Assembly: GCA_035712285.1 (NCBI GenBank)
Contig: DASTBA010000139.1
Span: 1-50,047, forward strand
Length of the DNA: 50,047 nt
Source: CAMLHP01 sp035712285
Lineage (GTDB): Bacteria; Gemmatimonadota; Gemmatimonadetes; Gemmatimonadales; GWC2-71-9
Direction: 5' to 3'
The stretch's first letter is position 1; the number at the start of each line of letters is the position of its first letter. The notes beneath the pieces are model-generated. The model saw nothing but the letters and a program-made list of their open reading frames with translations. It did no database searches and had not been told where the DNA came from. This document shows positions 6,954-16,705 of the stretch, one piece after another. Made by a program: the position numbers and the translations under genes.

Positions 6954-9454
6954 TGCGGATACCCCATCGTCAGCGGGGCCACATCCTGCGGATTCTCGTT
7001 CCCGAAAAGCAGCCGGCCCTCGCGGTATGACGCCCCGCGGAGGGTGAGGGCCAGGACCTCACCCAGATCGCTCACCAGGAAGATCTCCAGCGCGTCGCGC
7101 ACTTCCTTCGGCAGATCCTCGAGATCCGCCTCGTTCTCCTGCGGCAGGATCACCCGGGTGATGCCGGCCCGCACCGCCCCGAGCACCTTTTCCTTCACCC
7201 CGCCGATGGGCAGCACCCGGCCCCGGAGCGTGATCTCGCCGGTCATGGCGATGTCATGCCGCACGGGACGGTTGGACAGCGTCGAGACGATGGCGGAGGC
7301 CATGGTCACGCCGGCGGAGGGACCGTCCTTCGGAATGGCGCCGGCCGGCACGTGCACGTGCAGATCCCGGTCGAACATCTCCTCCGGGATGCGCAGCGCC
7401 GCCGCGTGGGAGCGGGCATAGGTCCACGCCGCGCGCGCCGACTCCTTCATGACGTCGCCCAGCTGCCCGGTGAGCACCAGCTCGCCCTTGCCGCGCATGG
7501 TGCTCGCTTCCACGAACATGATGTCGCCGCCGGCAGGGGTGTAGTACATGCCGGTGCTGACGCCCACCTGGTCGGTCGCGGCCATCTTCTCGGGATGCAC
7601 CTTGGGGCGGCCAAGGAGGTCATCCACGAGTTCCTTGTTGACCGTGAGATGCTCCACCTCCTTCGCGGCGATGCGCCGGGCCACCTTCCGGCCCAGCCGT
7701 CCGATCTCCCGCTCCAGCTGCCGGACGCCGCTCTCGCGGGTGTAGCCGGTGATGATCTCCGACAGCGCGTCGTCGGTGATCTCGAGCTGCTCCGGGGTGA
7801 GGCCGTTCTCCTGCAGCTGCCGGGGAATCAGGTACTGCCGCGCGATGGCGTGCTTCTCCCGTTCGGTGTAGCCGGCGAAGTCCACCGTCTCCATGCGGTC
7901 GAGCAGCGGCCCCGGAATGTTCTGGATGAAGTTCGCCGTCGCGATGAAGAGCACCTCGCTCAGGTCGAACGGCACGCCCAGATAGTGATCCACGAACGAA
8001 TCGTTCTGGGCCGGGTCCAGCACCTCCAGCAGCGCACTCGCGGGGTCGCCCTGAAAGGACACCCCGAGCTTGTCCACTTCGTCGAGCAGGAAGACCGGGT
8101 TCTTGGTGCCCGCCTGCTTCATTCCCTGCAGGATGCGGCCCGGCATGGCACCCACGTAGGTGCGCCGGTGGCCCCGGATGTCCGCCTCGTCCCGCGCGCC
8201 GCCCAGCGAAATGCGCACATACCGCCGCCCCATTGCCCGCGCGATGCTCTTGGCAATGGAGGTCTTGCCGACGCCGGGAGGGCCGACGAAGAGCAGGATC
8301 GGTCCCTTGGCCCCCTTGTCATCCTCGTTGCCGGGTGCAGGCTGGGCCGCCTCGGGGGATGGCGCGGACGCGCCCTCCGCCGGCGGCTTCTCTCCATCCG
8401 CGTCGGCCTGCTCCGCCTTCTGGGCCGCCACACGGAGTTCCCGCACCGCGAGAAACTCCAGCACCCGGTCCTTCACGTCGGTCAGGGCGTAGTGATCCTC
8501 GTCCAGGATCTTCTGCGCCTGGTTCAGGTCGAGGTGCTCCGCGCTCCGCTCGTTCCAGGGGAGCTCCGCCACATTCTCCAGGTAGGTGCGGATGACCTGC
8601 GACTCCATGCTCTCGCGCCCGATGCGCGACAGCCGGCCCATCTCGCGGTCCACTTCCTTCCGCGCCTCTTCCGGCAGCTCCAGCGCCTCCAGCTTCTCCT
8701 TGAGCTCGTCCAGCTCGTCCGCCTCCTCGTCCTCACCCAGCTCCTGGCGGATGCGCTTCAGCTGCTCGCGGAGGAACATCTCCCGCTGGCGCTCGCCCAG
8801 CTCTTCCTGGACCTGCGACTTGATGTCCTCCTGCGCGTCCAGCACGCCGATCTGCCGCTGCACATGCACCAGCACCCGCCGCAGCCGCTCCTCGGCGGAC
8901 AGCGTCTCCAGCAGGCTCTGCCGCTGGGAGGGCGAGATGTCGATGTACCCGGCCACCAGGTCGGCAAAGCGGCCGGGCTCGTTCACGCCGGCCAGGACCT
9001 GGTTCACCACTTCCTCCGGCAGGCCGGACTTCTGGCCCAGCTCCGCCGCCCGGGCGCGCGCCTCGCGATAGAGCGCGACGAACGCGGGATCCTCGGCATT
9101 GAGCGGCAGCATCTCCTCGGCCTCGCGCACCACCGCCTGGAGGTACCCCTCGGTCTCGCTGTAGTGGATGGCGATGCCGCGGCGCTCGCCATGGAGCAGC
9201 AGCTGCATGCCGGCCAGGCCGCGCTGCAACTGCCCGATCCGCGCGATCGTGCCGATGGTATAGAGCGACTCGGCGTCCACCGATTCGGTATTCTGCCGCT
9301 GGGAGACGGCAAAGACGAGCTTGTCAGGGTGCTGCAGTGCCGCCTCGATGGCGCGGAGGGTGCCCGGGCGGCCGGCACCGATCGGCGCCGTCACACCGGG
9401 GAAGAGCACCACCTCACGCAGGGGCAGCACGGGAAGCGTCATGCGTTCGGACAT
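6950..9454 (-). CDS. lon: ATP-dependent protease Lon
   Basis: About 834 residues of LonA type. The N-terminal substrate domain starts at LPVLPLREVVLFPGV, followed by a long helical region. The AAA+ module has Walker A GPPGVGKTS (near residue 391) and Walker B VFLLDEVDKLG (near 455). The C-terminal Ser-Lys protease has PKDGPSAG (Ser near 713) and GGVKEKVLGA (Lys near 755). It degrades misfolded and regulatory proteins in the cytoplasm. The start at 9454 is chosen over the longer frame because AAGGAG sits 5 nt upstream. An Ala/Pro/Asp-rich insert (about residues 345-380) lies between the N-terminal part and the ATPase and is probably a flexible linker. No heat-shock operator such as CIRCE is seen upstream. 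Confidence 0.97.
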   Translation of the reverse strand: MSERMTLPVLPLREVVLFPGVTAPIGAGRPGTLRAIEAALQHPDKLVFAVSQRQNTESVDAESLYTIGTIARIGQLQRGLAGMQLLLHGERRGIAIHYSETEGYLQAVVREAEEMLPLNAEDPAFVALYREARARAAELGQKSGLPEEVVNQVLAGVNEPGRFADLVAGYIDISPSQRQSLLETLSAEERLRRVLVHVQRQIGVLDAQEDIKSQVQEELGERQREMFLREQLKRIRQELGEDEEADELDELKEKLEALELPEEARKEVDREMGRLSRIGRESMESQVIRTYLENVAELPWNERSAEHLDLNQAQKILDEDHYALTDVKDRVLEFLAVRELRVAAQKAEQADADGEKPPAEGASAPSPEAAQPAPGNEDDKGAKGPILLFVGPPGVGKTSIAKSIARAMGRRYVRISLGGARDEADIRGHRRTYVGAMPGRILQGMKQAGTKNPVFLLDEVDKLGVSFQGDPASALLEVLDPAQNDSFVDHYLGVPFDLSEVLFIATANFIQNIPGPLLDRMETVDFAGYTEREKHAIARQYLIPRQLQENGLTPEQLEITDDALSEIITGYTRESGVRQLEREIGRLGRKVARRIAAKEVEHLTVNKELVDDLLGRPKVHPEKMAATDQVGVSTGMYYTPAGGDIMFVEASTMRGKGELVLTGQLGDVMKESARAAWTYARSHAAALRIPEEMFDRDLHVHVPAGAIPKDGPSAGVTMASAIVSTLSNRPVRHDIAMTGEITLRGRVLPIGGVKEKVLGAVRAGITRVILPQENEADLEDLPKEVRDALEIFLVSDLGEVLALTLRGASYREGRLLFGNENPQDVAPLTMGYPH

Positions 9455-9857
9455 CGGATCTCCTTGGACGACACCGGCTGCTCGCACAGCCACACCGCCG
9501 TCAAGCGAAACATGGGCGCGCCAGGAACATTCTGACAGTAGCGCGCGGGAAGTCCCCCTGTGGGTGCACCGGCCGTGCCATGCAGTGCGTCAGGGGCGCA
9601 CGGCCGTGCGCCCGTGCGTAAGTGGCGGGATGCAAAGAGGTTCCCGCCGGGGTCGCGGTGTCGTCCTCAAGCATCGGCCGCCGGGCCGACGGATGCCATG
9701 CCATCCTGACACGACATTACGGCACGCGAATCTCATGGGGGCAGGGCCACGTACAGAATCGCACCGTCGGTTGCCCCGGCGCGGGGCCCAGCGCAGATTG
9801 GAGATCTGTTTGTCGCACCCTGTATCCCGACTCCAGACATCGAGGCCTGAACGCCTG
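9455..9857. other. 403-nt intergenic region between lon and a Ser/Thr kinase
   Basis: It separates two divergent genes and should hold both promoters. I see the lon ribosome-binding site (AAGGAG, 9460-9465 on the minus strand), a perfect 20-bp palindrome at 9594-9613 and a second inverted repeat with 7-bp arms (9624-9630 and 9642-9648). TTTGTCG near 9810 followed by TGTATCCC is a weak candidate kinase promoter. Small open frames here show no protein-like features. Confidence 0.6.
9594..9613. repeat. Dispersed 20-bp perfect palindrome, copy 1
   Basis: GGGCGCACGGCCGTGCGCCC is fully self-complementary. An identical copy occurs at 43678-43697, directly after the stop of the SucB-SucA gene. Two identical GC-rich palindromes 34 kb apart in non-coding DNA suggest a REP-like dispersed element. 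This copy lies between divergent genes, so it is not a simple terminator. Confidence 0.7.
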
Positions 9858-11777
9858 ATGAGTTCGCCCGCCGACAAGCCGCTGGCCGCACGACTCGCGG
9901 ATGCCCTGGGCGACGCCTACACCATCGAGGGTGAGGTGGGACGGGGCGGCATGGGCGTCGTGTACCGGGCCAACGACAACCGGCTGCAGCGGCGAGTGGC
10001 GATCAAGGTGCTCCCGCCGGAGCTGGCGTTCCAGCAGGACATCCGTGAGCGCTTCACGCGCGAGGCGCAGACGGCCGCCCGGCTTTCCCATCCGCATATC
10101 GTCCCGATCCATACCGTCGGCGAGGGCCACGGGCTGGTCTACTTCGTCATGGGCTATGTGGACGGGGAATCGGTGGGCTCCCGGCTCAAGCGGAAGGGCA
10201 AGCTCCCGCCCGACGAGGCCCGGCGCATCATGAAGGAGACGGCCGACGCGCTGTCCGCCGCCCACGCCGTCTCCGTCATCCACCGCGACATCAAGCCGGA
10301 CAACATCCTGCTCGAGGGGACCCGCGGGCGGGTGATGGTCACCGATTTCGGCATCGCGAAGGCGCTGTCGTCGTCCTCCGGTTCGACGCTCACCGGTGCC
10401 GGCGTGGCGATCGGCACGCCGTCGTTCATGAGCCCGGAGCAGGCGGCGGGCGAGCGGGAGATTGACGGGCGCTCCGACCTCTACAGTCTCGGCATCGTGA
10501 CCTACCAGATGCTGACCGGCGAGCTGCCGTTCCAGGCCCCCACCGTGGCCGGCATCCTGATGAAGCAGATCACCGAGCCGGCACCCGATCTCCGGAACGC
10601 CCGGGGCGACGTGCCCGACGATCTGGCGCTGGCGGTCTCCCGCTGCCTCGAGAAGGACCCGGAGAATCGCTGGCCCACGGCCGACTCGCTCCGCCGCGCC
10701 CTGGAGAACCGCACCGTCACGGGATACGAGCCGACCGGCCTTGGCTGGCGCGCCTCGCGCCCGCCGACGAGCGCCCGTTCGATGGCACGGCCGTCTCCCA
10801 CCGCACCTGGTGCACGGCCGACCTTCCGCGCACGGGAGCTGGGGCCCGGCCAGGGTGGTGCCGGCCTGCCTGCCCCTCGGGCACCGCGTGCGCCGCGGTC
10901 CTATGACCCGCAGTGGCACCGGGCACGGCGCCGGGACAACGACGACACGCCGCTGCCCGATACCGGCGAGCCGCAGATCATCCAGCGGGTGCGTGCCCGG
11001 TTCGCGCGCTGGGCGGCCACGTCCCTGGGCATGTTCGGCATCAACCTGGCGACCGGACTGGATACGCCATGGTTCCTGTTCGTGGTGGCGGGCTTCGGCA
11101 TCCCGCTCCTCAAGGACTATGCCCGGCTCTGGCAGTCGGGCTACAGCTGGCGTGATGTCCTGGCGCGGCCGCAGGCGCCCGATGCGCTGGGCGCCGGCAA
11201 GGCGCGAGCGGGAGGCAAGCTTGCACGGCACCTGCCCAATCCGTCACCGGCAGAATTCGGCGATCACTACCTGGTCATCAAGCAGATGCGGGACGACCGG
11301 AACGGGATCCTGAAACTGGTGGAGGGATTGCCGCCCGAAACGCGAAAGGATCTGGCCGAGGTACCGGAGACGGTGGACGGACTCTACAGCCGGGCGACCG
11401 ACCTGGCCCGTTCGCTCACGCTGATGCAGCGCGACGTGGCCGACGAGGGGACCCTGCAGCGGATCGAGAGCCGGATCGGGGAGCTCACGGCGTCGGCCGA
11501 GGGCGAAGAGCGGACGCGCCAGCTGGAACTGCTGGACCGGCAGCGGAAGTCCCTGGGTGATCTCCGCGCGCGGCGCCAGCAGATGGCGGCGAACCTGGAA
11601 TCCTGCCGGCTGGCGATGCAGAACCTGCGGTACGACATGCTGAAGCTCAAGACGTCCGACATCGCGGCGGTGATGGGGGATCTGACGCAGGCGACGCAGC
11701 AGGCGCGGGCGGTGAGCCGCAACGTGGACAATGCCATCGCCGCCGCCGCGGAAGTAAAGGCCGCCATGCAGCCGTAA
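9858..11777 (+). CDS. Membrane-associated Ser/Thr protein kinase with C-terminal coiled coil
   Basis: 639 residues. The Hanks-type kinase domain (about 21-285) has GRGGMG (29-33), Lys50 in VAIK, Glu69, HRDIKPDN with Asp144, DFG at 163-165 and MSPEQ. All key residues are present, so it should be active. A Pro/Arg-rich linker (about 295-370) follows. A hydrophobic hairpin (about 390-425) reads as two short membrane segments, and a highly charged coiled coil (about 470-639) ends the protein. ATG 9858 is chosen because kinase homology begins 20 residues after it. A second kinase in this window (30013-31872) has the same kinase / membrane / coiled-coil order. The substrate is unknown; nearby genes give no clear partner. 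Confidence 0.9.
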   Translation: MSSPADKPLAARLADALGDAYTIEGEVGRGGMGVVYRANDNRLQRRVAIKVLPPELAFQQDIRERFTREAQTAARLSHPHIVPIHTVGEGHGLVYFVMGYVDGESVGSRLKRKGKLPPDEARRIMKETADALSAAHAVSVIHRDIKPDNILLEGTRGRVMVTDFGIAKALSSSSGSTLTGAGVAIGTPSFMSPEQAAGEREIDGRSDLYSLGIVTYQMLTGELPFQAPTVAGILMKQITEPAPDLRNARGDVPDDLALAVSRCLEKDPENRWPTADSLRRALENRTVTGYEPTGLGWRASRPPTSARSMARPSPTAPGARPTFRARELGPGQGGAGLPAPRAPRAPRSYDPQWHRARRRDNDDTPLPDTGEPQIIQRVRARFARWAATSLGMFGINLATGLDTPWFLFVVAGFGIPLLKDYARLWQSGYSWRDVLARPQAPDALGAGKARAGGKLARHLPNPSPAEFGDHYLVIKQMRDDRNGILKLVEGLPPETRKDLAEVPETVDGLYSRATDLARSLTLMQRDVADEGTLQRIESRIGELTASAEGEERTRQLELLDRQRKSLGDLRARRQQMAANLESCRLAMQNLRYDMLKLKTSDIAAVMGDLTQATQQARAVSRNVDNAIAAAAEVKAAMQP

Positions 11778-11799
11778 GGGCGGAGCCATGGCTCCGCCC
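11778..11799. terminator. 22-bp perfect palindrome between convergent genes
   Basis: The half-sites GGGCGGAGCCA (11778-11788) and TGGCTCCGCCC (11789-11799) are exact complements. The element starts right after the kinase TAA and lies before the convergent E1 gene end at 11815. It suits a bidirectional terminator hairpin, although no T-tract follows. Confidence 0.6.
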
Positions 11800-11814
11800 G
11801 AACAGCCACACCCA

Positions 11815-13947
11815 TCAGTACCCCGCGATCTCCTCCATCGCCGCCTTGAGCGACTCCACCTGCGGCAGGATCACATCCTCGAGTTCCGGCGCATAGGCCA
11901 CGAACGTATCGGTTGACGCCACCCGCCGGACCGGCGCGTCGAGCCAGGGGAACGCCTCGCTCGCGATGCGCGCCGCCAGTTCCGCCCCGTAGCCCCAGCT
12001 GAGCGAATCCTCGTACGCCACGATCACCCGGCTGGTCTTCCTGACCGAGCCGTAGACCGTTTCCCAGTCCACCGGATTGAGCGACCGGAGGTCAATCACC
12101 TCGACGCTCACGCCGTGCTGTTCCTCCATCTCCTTCGCCGCCACCAGCGTGCGCTGCACCACGGCACCGTAGGTCACGACGGTGAGGTCGGTACCCTCGC
12201 GCACCACCCGCGCCTTGGCAAACGGGATCATGAAGTTGGGGCCGGGGTTGGGCGCCTTGTTGTAGGTCTGGCGGTAGAGATGCTTGTGCTCCAGGAACAG
12301 CACCGGGTCGTCGGAGCGGATGGCGGTGCGGAGGAGGCCGTTGGCATCCAGCGCGGTGCTGGGACAGAGGACCCGGAGGCCGGGCACGGCGGTGAAGATC
12401 GAGGCGCCGGTCTGCGAGTGATAGATGGCGCCGCCCTTGAGGTAGCCGCCATACGTGGTGCGGACCACCACCGGCGCGCTGAAGGCGTTGTTCGAGCGCC
12501 AGCGCATGGTGGCCAGCTCGTTCCGGAGCTGCATGTAGGCGGGCCAGATGTAGTCGAAGAACTGGATCTCGACCACCGGCTTGAACCCGCGCGTGGCCAG
12601 CCCGATCGCGCGGCCGACGATGTTGGCTTCCGCCAGCGGGGAGTTGTACACCCGCTCGCCGCCAAACGCCCGCTGCAGGCCCCAGGTGACCTTGAACACT
12701 CCGCCCTTCCCCTTCACCTGGCCGAGATTCTCCTCCCGGCTGCAGTCCGCCACGTCCTCGCCGAAGACCAGGATGCGCGGATCCCGCGCCATCTCTTCCT
12801 TCATGCAGGCGTTGAGGAGGTCCACCATGGTGGTCGGATCGCCGGTGAACCGGGGATCATCCTCGGTGTCGAACTGCTCGGTGGTCGGATCGACGTCCGG
12901 CGAATAGACGTACTGGTACACGGTGCTGGTGGCCGGCTGCGGCGCCGCCAGCGCCACCTCGGCGGCGACGTTCACCTCGTCGTCCACCTGCTGGCGCATC
13001 GCCGCGATCTCGGCCTCGGTGGCGATCCCTTCCGACACCAGCCACGCGGGAAAGGTGGTGACGGGATCCCGTGCCGCCTCGGCTTCCCGCTCGGCCGGCG
13101 GCCGGTAGAAGACTTCGTCGTCCGAGAGCGAATGGCTGTATGGCCGGATCACGTGGGCGTGCACCAGCGCGGGCCCTTTCCGCTGGCGGCAGTAGTCCAC
13201 CGCGCGCTGCACGGTGTCATAGCTCTCCAGCACGTTGCAGCCGTCGCACTCCTGGATGAAGAGTCCCGGGAACCCGGTGAGCAGCTTCGAGATGGATCCG
13301 CCCGGGGTGTTGACCTCCACCGGCACCGAGATGGCGTAGCCGTTGTCCTCCACCACGAAGACCACCGGCAGTTTCAGGTTGCAGGCGCTGTTGAGCGCCT
13401 CCCAGAACTCGCCCTCGCTGGTGGTGCCGTCGCCGGTGGAGCAGAACACCACTTCATCGCCGTGGAAATGGCGCCCCTTCTCCGCGATCCCCTCGCTCCG
13501 GGCGTAGCGGACCGAGGCTTCGGCACACCCGACGGCCTGCAGGAACTGGGTGCCGGTGGGGCTCGATGCGCTCACGATATTGAGCGCCTTGTGGCCCCAG
13601 TGGGACGGCATCTGGCGCCCGCCGGAGTTGGGGTCGTCGGCCGCCGCCACGGCGGAGAGGAGCTGTTCGGTGGCGGTCATCCCCAGGCCGAGGCAGAGCG
13701 CGCGGTCGCGATAGTAGGTGTAGAACCAGTCGTAGGCGGGACGGAACACCTTGGCGGCGGCGGCGAGGATGGCCTCGTGGCCGGCGCCGGAGATCTGGAA
13801 GAAGATCTTGTTCTGCCGCTTGAGCTGGATCTCCTTGTCGTCCAGCCGCCGGGAGAGCAGCATGACACGGTAGAGATCGAGGAGCTCGGCCTTGTCGAGC
13901 CGCTGCGCGGCCGAACCGGACTTCCGGGTGCTGGTGCGGGTTGCCAT
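11815..13947 (-). CDS. 2-oxo acid dehydrogenase E1, fused alpha and beta subunits
   Basis: About 710 residues. The N-terminal half is an E1-alpha domain with the thiamine-diphosphate motif GDGTTSEGEFWEALN followed by VVEDNGYAIS. The C-terminal half, from about residue 370, is E1-beta with VFGEDVADCS, NSPLAEANIVGRAIGLA and a transketolase C-terminal segment. It resembles branched-chain 2-oxoacid or acetoin/pyruvate-type E1 fusions that decarboxylate a 2-oxo acid and pass the acyl group to a lipoyl E2. No E2 or E3 gene is adjacent. ATG 13947 is taken as start; ATG 13959 is equally possible. Upstream lies a 114-nt gap after the S41 protease, with a weak hairpin (ACCGGG 14036-14041 / CCCGGT 14051-14056). 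Substrate specificity cannot be read from sequence alone. Confidence 0.9.
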   Translation of the reverse strand: MATRTSTRKSGSAAQRLDKAELLDLYRVMLLSRRLDDKEIQLKRQNKIFFQISGAGHEAILAAAAKVFRPAYDWFYTYYRDRALCLGLGMTATEQLLSAVAAADDPNSGGRQMPSHWGHKALNIVSASSPTGTQFLQAVGCAEASVRYARSEGIAEKGRHFHGDEVVFCSTGDGTTSEGEFWEALNSACNLKLPVVFVVEDNGYAISVPVEVNTPGGSISKLLTGFPGLFIQECDGCNVLESYDTVQRAVDYCRQRKGPALVHAHVIRPYSHSLSDDEVFYRPPAEREAEAARDPVTTFPAWLVSEGIATEAEIAAMRQQVDDEVNVAAEVALAAPQPATSTVYQYVYSPDVDPTTEQFDTEDDPRFTGDPTTMVDLLNACMKEEMARDPRILVFGEDVADCSREENLGQVKGKGGVFKVTWGLQRAFGGERVYNSPLAEANIVGRAIGLATRGFKPVVEIQFFDYIWPAYMQLRNELATMRWRSNNAFSAPVVVRTTYGGYLKGGAIYHSQTGASIFTAVPGLRVLCPSTALDANGLLRTAIRSDDPVLFLEHKHLYRQTYNKAPNPGPNFMIPFAKARVVREGTDLTVVTYGAVVQRTLVAAKEMEEQHGVSVEVIDLRSLNPVDWETVYGSVRKTSRVIVAYEDSLSWGYGAELAARIASEAFPWLDAPVRRVASTDTFVAYAPELEDVILPQVESLKAAMEEIAGY

Positions 13948-14061
13948 GCGACCATCCACAGATTGGTTCCACTGAGTGCGCGCATTGCGCGAGTGCCGCC
14001 GAGCGGCTCGATACCTAAAGATGGGCTCCCGATGAACCGGGGGGAAGCCGCCCGGTGGCGA

Positions 14062-15618
14062 TCACGGGCCCAGCAGCGCCCGGGCCTTGTCGAACGCCCC
14101 CATCGCGACCCGGATGTCGGGGTCGTTCGCCGCGATGAATGCGTTCTCCGCGTCCGTACCCCAGCGCACCTCGGCGGCGCGGGCGGCCAGGCGCCGGATG
14201 ATGAACGATTCGGTCTCGGCAGGCAGCCGCCCGGTCACGTGCAGCCGGATCTCGACGCGGTGCATGAAGGGAACCATGAGGCGGCGGCGCCAGGCGGCGG
14301 AGTCGGTCGCCCAGGCCACGCGGGCCGCGGGGTCCGGCCCGAGCAGGGTTGCCACGCTGTCCGCCACCAGTACGTCGTAGCTGCTGTCGGCCGCCAGGCT
14401 CCACCATGCCGGTGCCCGCGGGTAGTTGGGGAGCACGACATCCGGCTCGATCCCGCCACCGCCGCGGACGACACGCCCGTCATCGGTGTGATAAACCGCG
14501 AGCGTATCCCCAGGGTCACCGGCCCGGAGCGAGCGATACTGCCCCGCGTCCAGCCCCTTGTAGCGGCGCTGGATGACGCGCCCGCTGGGCGTGACCACAT
14601 ATCCGGTGGTCAGCCACACTCCGTCGCCATTGGGTGGGATCCCGATGAGCCGCTGGATCAGCGCCTTCCCGAAGCTCCGCCGCCCCACGAGCAGGGCCCG
14701 GTCGTGGTCCTGCAGCGAGGCGGCGAGCGCCTCCGCCGCGCTGGCCGTGCCGCCGTCAATGAGCACTACCAGCGGGATGTCCCGGTACTTGCCGTCACGC
14801 GTGGTGCGGAAGTCCGCGCTGTCGGTGCTGCGGCGCCCTCGTGCCGAGAAGATCAGCGTCCCCTTGGGCAGGAAGGCGCCCCCGAGCTCGACCGCGCCCG
14901 TCGCGAAGCCGCCCGGATTGCCGCGGAGATCGAGAATCACCTGTTGCGCGCCCGCCTGGCGGAGTCCCGCAAAGGCCGCCTCGACATCGTCGGCCGCCTT
15001 CACCGAGAACTCCTGGAAGCGAACGTACCCGGTGATCGGATCCAGCATCCGCCGGTCGGTGACCGCGTGCGGCTCCACCGGCGCAAACCGAACCGAGATG
15101 CTGAACGTATCGGGCTCGAGCCGAGGGCCGCGGGCGATTCCGAGGCGCGCCCGGGCGCCCTTGTCGCCCAGCAGCCGCTGGACGATGCGGCCCGGGTCCA
15201 TTCCCGCCACCGAAGTGTCGTTCACCGAGCGCAAGCGGTCTCCCGCCTGGATGCCGGCCTGTTCAGCGCCACTGCCGCGGTACACGGAGACCACCGTGGG
15301 CTCGCCATCCACCTCCTCGACCACCACCCCGGCTCCGCTCAGGGTACCGGCATCCCACGCAAGCTCCCGCTCGAGATCGGCACGCCGCACGAAGCGGCTG
15401 TGCGGGTCCAGGCTCTTCAGCATGCCATCGATGGCCCCGTAGACCAGGTCCTGGGTGGTGACCGAGTCCACGTAATTCACATGTATCTGGTTGAGCAGGC
15501 TGGAGAAGGTCTGGAGCAATTCGTAGGACGACGGCTGCTGTGCGCGGGCCGGCAGCGGCAGCAGCAGGGCCGAAGCTGCAAGCAGGCTCATGGCCCGAAT
15601 GACGTGCCGCATGCGCAT
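14062..15618 (-). CDS. S41-family C-terminal processing peptidase, exported
   Basis: 518 residues. A signal peptide (1-26, ending ARAQ) is followed by a helical N-terminal region containing DPHSRFV, a PDZ domain (about 90-175) with GIQAGDRLRSVND, and the S41 catalytic domain. The nucleophile lies in DGGTASAAEALA (Ser near 290) and the general base in GRRSFGKALIQ (Lys near 316), a Ser-Lys dyad typical of CtpA/tail-specific proteases. A C-terminal extension of roughly 140 residues has no recognised motif. It should process C-termini of envelope proteins. It lies 21 nt after the TPR gene, within the minus-strand block 18641-14062. Confidence 0.93.
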   Translation of the reverse strand: MRMRHVIRAMSLLAASALLLPLPARAQQPSSYELLQTFSSLLNQIHVNYVDSVTTQDLVYGAIDGMLKSLDPHSRFVRRADLERELAWDAGTLSGAGVVVEEVDGEPTVVSVYRGSGAEQAGIQAGDRLRSVNDTSVAGMDPGRIVQRLLGDKGARARLGIARGPRLEPDTFSISVRFAPVEPHAVTDRRMLDPITGYVRFQEFSVKAADDVEAAFAGLRQAGAQQVILDLRGNPGGFATGAVELGGAFLPKGTLIFSARGRRSTDSADFRTTRDGKYRDIPLVVLIDGGTASAAEALAASLQDHDRALLVGRRSFGKALIQRLIGIPPNGDGVWLTTGYVVTPSGRVIQRRYKGLDAGQYRSLRAGDPGDTLAVYHTDDGRVVRGGGGIEPDVVLPNYPRAPAWWSLAADSSYDVLVADSVATLLGPDPAARVAWATDSAAWRRRLMVPFMHRVEIRLHVTGRLPAETESFIIRRLAARAAEVRWGTDAENAFIAANDPDIRVAMGAFDKARALLGP

Positions 15619-15639
15619 GACTCCGCGGTGGGTGCGACG

Positions 15640-16701
15640 CTAGTGAGCGGCCGATCCGCCCAGCTCGGCCAGGGCGGTGTGGGCCCGCCTGATGTCAGGA
15701 CCCAGGATGGACGGCGCAATGGCCAGAAAGTGCCGGTAGCCCTGCACCGCACGCGCGGTGTCGCCGAGGGCCTGGCGCACCTGCGCTACGGCATAGACGT
15801 ACGCCGCGTTATGCGGATTCTGCTCCACGGCCTGTGCGAGGACGGTATCGGCCTCGGCAAGCTGGGCCGCGCGTGCCAAGGCGCGGCCGAGCTCGAACTT
15901 CAGGGCCGGGTCGGCGGGGTCGGCCTCGACGGCGCGTGCACGCTCGCGCACCGCCGCGTTCCAGGCCCCATTCTCCTCGTGGATGGCGGCCAGTTGCACA
16001 TGGGCCATGTACATGCCCAGGTCCTGCGTGAGCACCTGCTCGAACAGGCTCTGCGCGTCAGCGGTCCGGCCCAGCCTGGCCTCCAGCACCGCGACGAGGT
16101 AGCGAACCTCGTTAAGGGCCAGCGGAATCACGGTGTTGGTCGGTAGCGAGTCACCGGCGCTCGACCAGCGCGCCATCACTTCCTCGAGATCGGCCACCGC
16201 CGGCTCGTACTCCTGGTACCGGATGAACGACTCGGCGCGTGCGTAGAAGAACCCCGCCGGCAGCCGAGCCTTGTCCTTCTCGCTGAGGTTCCGCCCGTAC
16301 AGGGCCAGCGGGAAGAGCTCCCGCTCCGACTGCAAGGCCCCCACCGGATCCAGCAGCATGGCCATCCGCGCGAACCGCGATGCCTCGGCCACGGCGTCGC
16401 GGCGGTTGTCGGGCACCTTGTTCTTCATGACCTTTTCGCGCAGTCGCGGCTCCCGCTGGTACGGAAGCGCACCGAGCGCGTAGTAGGCAAGGGCATGATG
16501 CGGGTCGATCTGGATCGCGCGGCGGAGCAGGCTGTCGGCCACGGTCCACTTGTGCTTCTGCAAGGCATCCATGGCCCGCTGGTAGGCGAGGTCCGGATCG
16601 AGCGAATCGGAAGCCAGGTGCACCTCACGGGCGAGCTCCTGCCCTTGCACCATCGGGGCGGCGCCCGCCACCAGGCAAAACAGCAGGAACGCGGCCCGCA
16701 C
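15640..16701 (-). CDS. Exported TPR-repeat protein
   Basis: 353 residues starting at GTG 16701. Residues 1-20 form a signal peptide (AAFLLFCLVAGAAPMVQG). The rest is helical with tetratricopeptide-type repeats, e.g. WTVADSLLRRAIQIDPHHALAYYALGA near 52-78, PAVADLEEVMARW and QALGDTARAVQGYRHFLAIAP near the C-terminus. Such proteins serve as periplasmic scaffolds. It sits 4 nt after the amidohydrolase lipoprotein and 21 nt before the S41 peptidase, so an envelope role with these neighbours is likely but unproven. Confidence 0.82.
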   Translation of the reverse strand: MRAAFLLFCLVAGAAPMVQGQELAREVHLASDSLDPDLAYQRAMDALQKHKWTVADSLLRRAIQIDPHHALAYYALGALPYQREPRLREKVMKNKVPDNRRDAVAEASRFARMAMLLDPVGALQSERELFPLALYGRNLSEKDKARLPAGFFYARAESFIRYQEYEPAVADLEEVMARWSSAGDSLPTNTVIPLALNEVRYLVAVLEARLGRTADAQSLFEQVLTQDLGMYMAHVQLAAIHEENGAWNAAVRERARAVEADPADPALKFELGRALARAAQLAEADTVLAQAVEQNPHNAAYVYAVAQVRQALGDTARAVQGYRHFLAIAPSILGPDIRRAHTALAELGGSAAH

Positions 16702-16705
16702 GCGC

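Noticed and set aside
7256..9535. A 759-codon plus-strand frame
   Set aside because: It is antisense to lon; its His/Leu/Arg-rich sequence is an antisense artefact.
9455..9560. CIRCE or other heat-shock operator before lon
   Set aside because: No TTAGCACTC-type inverted repeat is present.
9622..9858. A 78-codon frame in the lon-kinase intergenic region
   Set aside because: It has no ribosome-binding site, no protein-like composition, and spans inverted repeats.
12115..16146. A 1343-codon open frame on the plus strand
   Set aside because: It runs antisense across three well-supported genes (E1, S41 peptidase, TPR protein) and has no domain motifs. High GC with biased codons leaves such frames open.
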